A program made the position numbers and the translations under genes. 64,000 nucleotides of DNA from Lysobacterales bacterium (GTDB lineage Bacteria > Pseudomonadota > Gammaproteobacteria > Xanthomonadales > Xanthomonadaceae). This document shows, piece after piece, positions 56,830-64,000 of the stretch. The DNA lies in assembly GCA_017302135.1 (NCBI GenBank), contig JAFLDZ010000019.1:1-64000 (forward strand). The letters run 5' to 3'. The number at the start of each line of letters is the position of its first letter. The stretch's first letter is position 1. Under the pieces are notes generated by a model that was not told the origin of the DNA, did no database searches, and saw nothing but the letters and a program-made list of their open reading frames with translations.

Positions 56830-58121
56830 CTTGCGATCCGCCGTACCCCCGCCTTGGAGAGGCCCTGCGGTTCCTGTCAGGCGCGCTAGACACCAAACGT
56901 CGTAATCGAGATATCGATCGCTTGGCGCGTGAGGGCGACTTCGACTGGGAGCTGATCTCTGGGCTGATCGATGAATTGATTGTCGAGCCTCTTGCACGCC
57001 AGATCGATCCACCATTTGCCAATCTTGTAGGTCAGTGGCTCGCTTTCGTCAAAGATGAGTACGTTCGATCGCTGCGCACAATCTCGCTCGACGCTCTCAG
57101 CAGAGAGGAAGCATTACCGCTTCTGGAGCGACACCTGTTCTCTGCTTGGGTCGCCAACCTGCTGGTCGTAACCAAGGACCGATTCGGCGGACCTGACTTG
57201 CGCCTGCTACTGGCCCCGAATGAGACGCACTCGCCGTTGTTTCCGGAGGTCAACCCGATCGACGCTGTCTTCCTGTGGATCGAACATACCGCAGGAATAA
57301 GAGGTGGGGCGCTGACAAACCTCTTCTACAGCATCCATGACGGCGATCCCGGACAACGCGATCAAGTCGAGCGCTGGAGGAAAGGTAAGTATCTTCCTGA
57401 TCTGGGCAGTGTGGTCATCGTGCTCAATTCGTGGGAACGATTGAGAATCAGACATCCAAACATGCCGTCTCACGTTAATTGCCTACGGTGGTTGCTCGTC
57501 GCGCGGGCCATTTGCTGGGCTGAGCGCCGTAGCTCAGACCTGCGTCGAAACATTACAGAGCATCTTGATGCTCTTCAGACGGGCCCAACAGATGTCGGGC
57601 CGTACTTTGACGAAGCCATCGCCAGTGCTGCTAGACCTGCAACCGAGGTAATTCCAATCGCCTTGCAAGCGATGCATGCTCTCAGTCTTCATGGCACCAA
57701 AGAAGTCGGCGCGCTTGCCAGCGCAGATGCACTGCTCCGAGAAATGGGACAAGTGTTCGATCGGATCGAAATGCGCTACGCCATCGACTATTGGTGGCAT
57801 TGGTGCAATGCGCGTCAATCTGCGCTCTGCGGCAAACTCGCAGAAGCGATGCATCACTATGAACAAGCGGCAGATCTTGCCCTATATCGATGCGGACCTG
57901 AGCAGAAGACCTTACTGCGAGAAGCGATCTATCTCGCAGCCCACCTTAAAAAGGCTTCGATCTACAAGCAACTGATGCACCGCTGCCTCGCGTTGGAAAT
58001 GGTTCCGCGACCCTATTCAGGATTGGAAACACCCTCTTGGATACCGATGGATTACTACTCCCGATTCTTTGAATGTGAATTCCCGGAAAGCGGGCGGTTC
58101 CGTGAGGGCACGGATGACTGA
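56826..58121 (+). CDS. hypothetical protein, 431 aa
   Basis: Starts within the stop of the HicA-like gene (56826-56829). A mostly helical protein: N-terminal RLGEALRFLSGALDTKRRNR, LWIEHTAGIRGGALTNLFYS near residue 150, GDPGQRDQVERWRKGKYLPD, and a tetratricopeptide-like C-terminus (LCGKLAEAMHHYEQAADLAL). No catalytic motif or membrane segment recognised. Coupled to a possible toxin, it may be its regulator or belong to a defence pair. Confidence 0.65.
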   Translation: MTCDPPYPRLGEALRFLSGALDTKRRNRDIDRLAREGDFDWELISGLIDELIVEPLARQIDPPFANLVGQWLAFVKDEYVRSLRTISLDALSREEALPLLERHLFSAWVANLLVVTKDRFGGPDLRLLLAPNETHSPLFPEVNPIDAVFLWIEHTAGIRGGALTNLFYSIHDGDPGQRDQVERWRKGKYLPDLGSVVIVLNSWERLRIRHPNMPSHVNCLRWLLVARAICWAERRSSDLRRNITEHLDALQTGPTDVGPYFDEAIASAARPATEVIPIALQAMHALSLHGTKEVGALASADALLREMGQVFDRIEMRYAIDYWWHWCNARQSALCGKLAEAMHHYEQAADLALYRCGPEQKTLLREAIYLAAHLKKASIYKQLMHRCLALEMVPRPYSGLETPSWIPMDYYSRFFECEFPESGRFREGTDD

Positions 58122-58309
58122 ACTGGAACAGGGGGTCGATGGTCCTGCCTGTCGCACTGGCCACTCAAACACCGCCCCGGCACGCAGGGGCTAGGCCACA
58201 ACGCAAGCCGCTGTGGCGGTCCCCGACCCTATTTTCGGTGCGGGGCTCTTGAAACTCGGGCGAGTCGCCTCACCTCTTGGGTCTGATCCATTCCAAGGAA
58301 CGCCCCCGG

Positions 58310-60223
58310 ATGAGCACCGACACCCCCGCCGCGACCCCCACGGTCGAAACCCATGCCTTCCAGGCCGATGTGCAGCAGGTGCTGCAGTTGGTCATCCATT
58401 CGCTGTATTCGAACAAGGACATCTTCCTGCGGGAGCTGGTGTCCAACGCCTCCGACGCCTGCGAGAAGCTGCGCTTCGAGGCCATCGCCGACCCCGCGCT
58501 GATGGCCGACGACAGCGAGCTGACGATCGACCTGGCGGTCGACGCCGACGCGCGCACGTTGACCCTGCGCGACAACGGCATCGGCATGTCGCACGACGAG
58601 CTGGTGCAGAACCTCGGCACGGTCGCGCATTCCGGCACGCGGCGGTTCCTCGACAGCATCGCCGCCGGGCAAAAGGTCGATGCACAGCTGATCGGCCAGT
58701 TCGGCGTCGGCTTCTACTCGGCGTTCATCGTCGCCGACAGCATTGCCGTCACCAGCCGCCGCGCCGGGCACGACGATGCCTGGATCTGGCGCTCCACCGG
58801 CGACGGCCAGTTCAGCATCGAGCCCGCATCCGCCGACACCCCGCGCGGCACCACCCTGCAGTTGCACATCCGCGAAGACGCCAGCGATTATCTGCAGGCG
58901 TGGAAACTGCGTTCGCTGGTGCGCACCTATTCCGATCACGTCGGCTTCCCGATCCGCATGGCGAAGCCGGCGGCGAACGAGGACGCCGAGGCTGAAGCCG
59001 CCACCGAACTGGAAGTCGTCAACCAGGCCTCGGCGCTGTGGACCCGGCCGAAGACCGAACTGTCGGACGACGATTACAAGGCCTTCTACAAGCACGTGTC
59101 GCACGATTTCGCCGACCCGCTGGCGTGGACCCACAACCGGGTCGAAGGCAACCAGAACTTCACCTCGCTGCTGTTCCTGCCCGAACACGCGCCGTTCGAT
59201 TTCCAGCACAGCCGCGACGAGCGCAAGGGCCTGAAGCTCTACATCAAGCGCATCTTCATCATGGATGCCGCCGAACAGATGCTGCCGGCGTATCTGCGCT
59301 TCGCGAGCGGCGTGATCGACTCCGACGATCTGCCGCTGAACGTCAGCCGCGAGCTGCTGCAGGAAAGCAAGCAGGTCGAACGCATCAAGGGCGCGCTGAC
59401 CAAGCGCGTGCTGGACATGATCGAAAAGATCGCGCGCGACGAGCCGGAAAAATACACCGGTTTCTGGAATGCATTCGGCGCGACACTGAAGGAAGGCGTG
59501 GCCGAGGACGCGAGCAATCGCGAACGCGTGCTCAAACTGCTGCGCTTCCCGACCACCCGCAGCGAATCCGCCGAGCAGCGCGTGTCGCTGGACGATTACA
59601 TCGGGCGCATGGCCGGTCTGCAGGAAGACATCTACTACATCACCGCCGAAAGCTGGAACGCGGCGCGCAACCATCCGAAACTCGAAGCGCTGAAGGCGCG
59701 CGGCATCGAAGTGCTGCTGATGCACGAGCGCATCGACGACTGGATGTCCGGCTACCTGCACGAATACGAAGGCAAGAAGCTGCGCAACGTCGCCAAGGGC
59801 GAGATCGATCTGGATAAACTGGGCGACGCGCAGGACAAGGCCAAGCAGGAGGAAACCGCCAAGGCCGCCGCGCCGCTGGTCGAGCGCATCAAGGCCGCAC
59901 TGGGCGACAAGGTGAAGGACGTGCGCGTCTCCAACCGCCTGGTCGATTCCGCCGCGTGTCTGGTCGTGGACGAATACGACATGTCACTGCAGATGCAGCG
60001 GCTGTTCCAGGCCGCCGGTCAGGCCGCGCCGGCATCGCAGCCGATCCTGGAGATCAACCCGGAACACGCCCTGCTGCAGCGCCTGCAGGCCGCGCCGGAC
60101 GACGACGCGCGCACCGCCGATTACGCCACGCTGCTGTTCGAACAGGCGATGCTGGCCGAAGGCGGCCATCTGGACGACCCGGCCGCGTTCATCGCGCGGA
60201 TGAACCGGTTGCTGGTGGGATGA
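58310..60223 (+). CDS. htpG: HtpG chaperone (bacterial Hsp90)
   Basis: 637 aa from ATG 58310. GHKL ATPase motifs: FLRELVSNASDACEKLRFEA, LRDNGIGMSHDEL and LIGQFGVGFYSAFIV; middle-domain Arg in DLPLNVSRELLQESKQ; dimerisation domain at the C-terminus. Complete and of normal length. Chaperone for client proteins under heat and stress. It marks the return to ordinary chromosomal sequence. Confidence 0.97.
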   Translation: MSTDTPAATPTVETHAFQADVQQVLQLVIHSLYSNKDIFLRELVSNASDACEKLRFEAIADPALMADDSELTIDLAVDADARTLTLRDNGIGMSHDELVQNLGTVAHSGTRRFLDSIAAGQKVDAQLIGQFGVGFYSAFIVADSIAVTSRRAGHDDAWIWRSTGDGQFSIEPASADTPRGTTLQLHIREDASDYLQAWKLRSLVRTYSDHVGFPIRMAKPAANEDAEAEAATELEVVNQASALWTRPKTELSDDDYKAFYKHVSHDFADPLAWTHNRVEGNQNFTSLLFLPEHAPFDFQHSRDERKGLKLYIKRIFIMDAAEQMLPAYLRFASGVIDSDDLPLNVSRELLQESKQVERIKGALTKRVLDMIEKIARDEPEKYTGFWNAFGATLKEGVAEDASNRERVLKLLRFPTTRSESAEQRVSLDDYIGRMAGLQEDIYYITAESWNAARNHPKLEALKARGIEVLLMHERIDDWMSGYLHEYEGKKLRNVAKGEIDLDKLGDAQDKAKQEETAKAAAPLVERIKAALGDKVKDVRVSNRLVDSAACLVVDEYDMSLQMQRLFQAAGQAAPASQPILEINPEHALLQRLQAAPDDDARTADYATLLFEQAMLAEGGHLDDPAAFIARMNRLLVG

Positions 60224-60333
60224 GTTGAGGGTCATGCCGCCTCTTGGCGGATGACCAACGACACGGGAACCCGGGCCGCGATGCGCGCAGACTGCAGCGC
60301 ACGTCTCCCGTCCGGGTTCCCGCCGTCGTCGCG

Positions 60334-61128
60334 ATGAAGATCTTCCGCAAGGGCATGTTCTACGGCGACGTCGCGCGACGGCGGCGCGTCGGTGCGATCG
60401 AGCTGGCCGAGCTGCAGCCGACCGTACCCGAGCACGAGGTGGAGGCGCACAGTCACGACGATGCGCATTTCGTGCTGGTGCTGGCCGGAAAGTACATCAG
60501 CAGCGCGCACGGCATGCCGAAGGTCTGCGCGTCGCCGGCACTGATCTACAACCCGCCGGGCACGACCCATCGCGACTGTTTCCGTGGACTGGAAGGTCGC
60601 TTCTTCACCGTCTCGATTCCCGCTGCCGCCATCGCCGGCCGCGCCTTGCCCACGCACGCGCTGCGTTCCGATGCATTATCCGAACGCCATGCCTACGCGC
60701 TGCGCAATGCGCTGCAGATCGACGACGACGCCTCCGCGCTGCAGATCGAGAGCGGACTCGAAACCCTGCTCGACAGTCTGCAGCAGCGTCAACGCATCGA
60801 ACGCAACGATGGCCCTGCGTGGCTGGCGCGCGCCCGCGACCGGCTGCGCGACGACTGCCTGCAAGCGCCGCGCATCGACGAACTCGCGCGATTGGCCGGC
60901 GTGCATCCGGTCGCGCTCGCGCGCACGTTCCGACGCCGCTACGGGCGTTCGCCGGGCGAATACCTGCGCGAATGCCGGCTGGAGCGCGCCGCCGCGCTGC
61001 TGCGCGACCGCAAGCGCCCGCTGCTCGATATCGCAGCCGCGGCCGGCTTCAGCGATCAGAGCCACTTCAGCCGCGCGTTCCGGCAACACTTCGGCTGCAC
61101 GCCGACGGATTACCGGCGCCTGCGCTGA
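60334..61128 (+). CDS. AraC-family transcriptional regulator
   Basis: 264 aa from ATG 60334 (earlier in-frame start 60244 is unlikely). N-terminal cupin-like sensor (PEHEVEAHSHDDAHFVLVLAG, YNPPGTTHRDCF) and C-terminal double HTH: IDELARLAGVHPVALARTFR, GRSPGEYLRECRLERAAALL and DIAAAAGFSDQSHFSRAFRQ. It probably controls the serine hydrolase that follows, 101 nt downstream, or a distant target. Confidence 0.9.
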   Translation: MKIFRKGMFYGDVARRRRVGAIELAELQPTVPEHEVEAHSHDDAHFVLVLAGKYISSAHGMPKVCASPALIYNPPGTTHRDCFRGLEGRFFTVSIPAAAIAGRALPTHALRSDALSERHAYALRNALQIDDDASALQIESGLETLLDSLQQRQRIERNDGPAWLARARDRLRDDCLQAPRIDELARLAGVHPVALARTFRRRYGRSPGEYLRECRLERAAALLRDRKRPLLDIAAAAGFSDQSHFSRAFRQHFGCTPTDYRRLR

Positions 61129-61229
61129 CCAGCGTCTCCACGGATGGTTCGATCCGTACCAATTGCCACAGCGCTTTGCTGCTAGCGTATCGACACGTTC
61201 CCGTTATCACGCTTCCACGGAGTCCACCG

Positions 61230-62270
61230 ATGCGCCGTTTTCCGCTCGCACTGTCCTGCCTCCTCGCGACAACATCCGCTTTCGCGCAGGCGCCCGCGTT
61301 CGACGAAACGACCCGCGCGATCGCCGCTGGCGACTTCAAGCAGATCACCAGCGTGGTCGTCGCCCGCGACGGCAAGGTGCTGTACGAGCATTATTTCGAC
61401 GACGGCGGCGCAGAAGCGCGGCGCAACACCCGCTCCGCGACCAAGACCGTCGCCGGCATGCTGCTGGGCATCGCGATCGCCGAAGGCAGGATTCCCAACG
61501 CGCAGGCGCCGATGCTGCCGTACCTGCACTATCGCGGCGTCATCGAGAACCAGGACGCGCGCAAGGCGAAGATCAGCTTCGAGGATCTGGCGACGATGTC
61601 GTCGCTGCTCGAATGCCACGACGAAAACCAGTACTCACGCGGCAACGAAGAACGCATGTACCTGGTCGAAGACTGGGTGAAGTTCTACGTCGATCTGCCG
61701 ATCCAGGGCTTTCCGGCATGGATGCCGAAGCCGGCGGATTCGCCCTACGGCCGCAACTTCCGCTATTGCACCGCTGGCGTGACTACGCTGGGCGCCGCGA
61801 TACAGGGCGCGGTCGGCGAACGCCTCGACGCCTACGCGCAGCGCACGCTGTTCGCGCCGCTGGGCATCGACAAACCCGAATGGCAATTCTCGCCGCTGGG
61901 CTTGCCGCAAGCCGGCGGCGGCCTCGGCCTGCGCAGTCGCGACCTGCTCGCGTTGGGCCAGCTGTATCTCGACGGCGGTCGCCACGCCGGCAAACAGATC
62001 GTGCCGGCCGATTGGGTGAAGACCTCGGTCGCGCCGCACGCGCGCGTCGACGACGGCGTCGAATACGGCTATCTGTGGTGGCGCATGCAGTTCCCGGTCG
62101 CCGGCAAGGTATGGTCGTCGTACGCGATGAACGGCAGCGGCGGCAACAGCGTGCAGGTGTTTCCCGAACAGCGCGTGGTGGTGGTGATCACCACCACCAA
62201 CTACGACGTGCAGCAGCCGCACCGGATCACGGCGAAATTGCTGATGGAGAAGATTCTGCCGGGGCTGTGA
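61230..62270 (+). CDS. exported serine hydrolase (class C beta-lactamase fold)
   Basis: 346 aa from ATG 61230. Signal peptide cut after TTSAFA. Catalytic S-x-x-K appears as RSATKTVAGMLLG; the tyrosine region is FRYCTAGVTTLG in place of the usual YxN; the third motif region is NGSGGNSVQVFPE. The family includes esterases, peptidases and PBP4-type enzymes; antibiotic hydrolysis is not implied. Length and order are typical. Confidence 0.85.
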   Translation: MRRFPLALSCLLATTSAFAQAPAFDETTRAIAAGDFKQITSVVVARDGKVLYEHYFDDGGAEARRNTRSATKTVAGMLLGIAIAEGRIPNAQAPMLPYLHYRGVIENQDARKAKISFEDLATMSSLLECHDENQYSRGNEERMYLVEDWVKFYVDLPIQGFPAWMPKPADSPYGRNFRYCTAGVTTLGAAIQGAVGERLDAYAQRTLFAPLGIDKPEWQFSPLGLPQAGGGLGLRSRDLLALGQLYLDGGRHAGKQIVPADWVKTSVAPHARVDDGVEYGYLWWRMQFPVAGKVWSSYAMNGSGGNSVQVFPEQRVVVVITTTNYDVQQPHRITAKLLMEKILPGL

Positions 62271-62682
62271 GTTGTGGATAGGGGCAGCAAGCGTAGGTTT
62301 CGTTGCGAAACAGAAGCCAGTGCGTTTATTCGTTCCTTCTGACTTCTCCGCCCTGCCTCCCGCGTTCGATCGCTGCATGGGCGGTCAGGCTGCTACCGCC
62401 TCATACGACCGAACGCCGATCGCCCGGCATCGGGCCGACGCATGCTGCGCAGGCCGTGTCGATAAGCGCGGTCAATCGAAGTATGGTGGTCCATCGCTGT
62501 AACACATAAGCGGCGCCCCGCTCTTCGCAGGAACGGCGGGAGGCACGGCGGAGGATGAAGATATGGTTAGGCTTGGGGGTGTGGGGAAATGGGTTTGATT
62601 TAGGCTTCTGCTTTAGACCCGCGGTGGACTATGCCGAAATGGACCCGACCCCTTTACTCACCATTCAATCTTGCGAGTAGCC
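62271..62682. other. 412-bp gap
   Basis: No gene supported. GTTTCG-TTG-CGAAAC at about 62297 is a small six-base hairpin 25 nt after the hydrolase stop and may help end its transcript. Low-complexity short frames only. Confidence 0.4.
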
Positions 62683-64000
62683 ATGGACGTCGAATCCGCC
62701 CGAATCCAGATTGCCGCCCGCCACCGGCGCGAGGACATGGCGGCATGGATCACCGCTAACCGTGGCCAAACCGTCAACGGCGAGCCCTCCAAGTCCATGG
62801 CTGAGGCCGTGCAGGGCGCCCTGCGCCGCAATCGCCGGGCCGAAGCCGCCGCCGTGGTCCTCGCGCATGCCATGGCAGCCGGAGACAAGGTGGTGGCGAC
62901 GTTGCGTCAGCACGGAGTACTCCGTGCGTCGCGTTATCGGTTCCACCCCGGCGGGCCACGCGAGATCGCGAGCCTGCTGCTGCTTCTGCACGGGGAGCTC
63001 AAGCTCTCCGACCACAGCATTCGATATCTAGAGTCACTTCTGACCCTGTACAACGTAGCCGACCGCGCTCATGGCATGCGGCGCCAGCTGCTAGATCGGA
63101 TGAAGGCGCGAAAGGGAAAGGCTCTCAAGACTTTCCTGGCTTTGGCAAACCATGTGTTTGCGTATGGTCACGACCAAGATATTGAGGCGCCATCCGATGA
63201 AGCAGCCCATTACAGCAAGGAGGACATCAGCGAGGCGGTCTCCAGACTGGTTGCCTTCTACCGGGAAGAGTTCGGCATCGTCAAGAGCGATTGGATCTAT
63301 ACCGATCCGCAGGCGCTCAACAAGTTCAACGGCACTTACTCACAGGACCTCTTTGACGCGCTTCGGCTTAACCAACTGATCAAGGCTGAGATGCTACTGG
63401 ACGGCCTGCCTTATGAGGCGACGATCGCCGATGGCCGCATCGTGATGCGCTCAATCGACCCGTCCATCGAGAAATCCGTTCGTCTCGGATACATCCAGAT
63501 GGACGCCCAGGTCATGGGACGGCAGCTGGAGCTTCTCGAGTTCTGGGAAGAGAACGGTGAGCCCGGCTCGCTCATACAGATTTGCGAGCACTGCTTCGAC
63601 AAGGGTTTAAACCGACTTGCCCACGTTAGGCCCAAACCATTCCCCCGAGTCGCGTTGGCGATCCCGACATCGCCAGAATTTTTCGAGCCCTTTGCGAGCG
63701 AGCGCTACTTCAAGGAGGACATACTTGGCTTGGTCCAGCTAGGCGTCAACAGCTACGACGACCTGGGAACCAAGCATTTTGAAGTTGCAAAGGGCGTTCG
63801 GTCGATCGACATGTTCAAGGTCAATCGCCTGTTCACTTTGCTGTTCTACGCGATGCAGCGCGCCATTACTGCTCAGCCGACTGAGATGCAGCGAACATTG
63901 ACCCTGCATTCTTCTGTGCTCGCCATGCAGCGCGCCGAGTTTATGGGCTTGCTCTCCAATATCCTCCCGTCCGAAGTCGCGCAGCGGATCTTCGATCTTC
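62683..64000 (+). CDS. large hypothetical protein, 3' truncated by window
   Basis: ATG 62683 opens a frame free of stops to position 64000, at least 439 aa. It begins MDVESARIQIAARHRREDMA, contains an Ala/Arg-rich helical N-terminus, HSIRYLESLLTLYNVADRAH near residue 115, AVSRLVAFYREEFGIVKSDW near 190, and a globular part with ALNKFNGTYSQDLFDALRLN and FWEENGEPGSLIQICEHCFD. No domain recognised; the C-terminus lies outside the window. Confidence 0.7.
   Translation, partial: MDVESARIQIAARHRREDMAAWITANRGQTVNGEPSKSMAEAVQGALRRNRRAEAAAVVLAHAMAAGDKVVATLRQHGVLRASRYRFHPGGPREIASLLLLLHGELKLSDHSIRYLESLLTLYNVADRAHGMRRQLLDRMKARKGKALKTFLALANHVFAYGHDQDIEAPSDEAAHYSKEDISEAVSRLVAFYREEFGIVKSDWIYTDPQALNKFNGTYSQDLFDALRLNQLIKAEMLLDGLPYEATIADGRIVMRSIDPSIEKSVRLGYIQMDAQVMGRQLELLEFWEENGEPGSLIQICEHCFDKGLNRLAHVRPKPFPRVALAIPTSPEFFEPFASERYFKEDILGLVQLGVNSYDDLGTKHFEVAKGVRSIDMFKVNRLFTLLFYAMQRAITAQPTEMQRTLTLHSSVLAMQRAEFMGLLSNILPSEVAQRIFDL

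Noticed and set aside
58229..59761. 510-codon minus-strand open frame opposite htpG
   Set aside because: GC-driven antisense frame; htpG on the other strand is complete and conserved.
61230..62270. Serine hydrolase as an antibiotic-resistance beta-lactamase
   Set aside because: The SxxK motif fits the fold, but the YxN motif is altered and most such proteins are esterases or peptidases.

Overview
The window is high-GC DNA with long codon-biased genes, tight ATGA overlaps and gene families typical of the Lysobacterales/Xanthomonadaceae (gammaproteobacteria). That assignment rests on gene content and composition only. Most of the window reads as accessory DNA: a plasmid/ICE-like edge, a metal-resistance island, a recombinase cassette, an envelope-remodelling cluster and a roughly 30-kb specialised-metabolite-like locus bounded by mobile-element relics. 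Housekeeping-type sequence (htpG, an AraC regulator, a serine hydrolase) appears only after 58.3 kb.

Region by region: (1) 1-2.1 kb holds short hypothetical genes. Three 33-nt boxes with fixed spacing lie ahead of three of them, and two terminator hairpins are visible. (2) 2.4-12.25 kb, all on the minus strand, is a divalent-metal resistance island: a CzcI-like protein, czcC, czcB, czcA, an SPC-type P1B-4 ATPase, a DUF3147 membrane protein, a frameshifted ynfA and a SAM methyltransferase. (3) 12.75-15.2 kb is a four-gene recombinase cassette (short ORF, DUF2924 protein, large serine recombinase, HTH-like protein). (4) 15.25-24.5 kb is a two-component system divergent from a PAP2 phosphatase and an EptA-type phosphoethanolamine transferase, followed by a second PAP2 protein, a secreted unknown, an ArnT-like glycosyltransferase and two small membrane transport-type proteins. 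This looks like lipid A remodelling under two-component control.

(5) 26.0-55.5 kb is the most unusual part. It contains a DIT1/PvcA-type isocyanide synthase relative and a GNAT. It carries a complete FkbK/FkbJ/FkbI/FkbH set for making a hydroxymalonyl-type unit on a stand-alone ACP. It also has four glycosyltransferases of different families, a GSCFA protein, an FMN alpha-hydroxyacid oxidase, a DapF-like epimerase, a flavin oxidoreductase, an ATP-grasp ligase, an ArnA-like nucleotide-sugar enzyme and three ABC-export components with an HlyD adaptor. No PKS or NRPS gene is present. A reverse transcriptase with YIDD motif and helical C-terminus lies on the opposite strand inside this locus, its stop codon touching that of the FkbH gene, with a small ORF translationally coupled to its start.

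(6) 55.6-56.45 kb holds an IS3 relic fused to a decayed copy of the last gene of the recombinase cassette. A HicA-like small protein overlapping a 431-aa unknown gene follows. (7) htpG, an AraC regulator and a class-C serine hydrolase come next, and a large unknown gene runs off the right edge.

How they may work together: regions 2 and 4 together equip the envelope against metals and probably cationic peptides. Region 5 looks like a self-contained pathway that makes, glycosylates and exports a small molecule built without an assembly line. Its product cannot be predicted from sequence alone.
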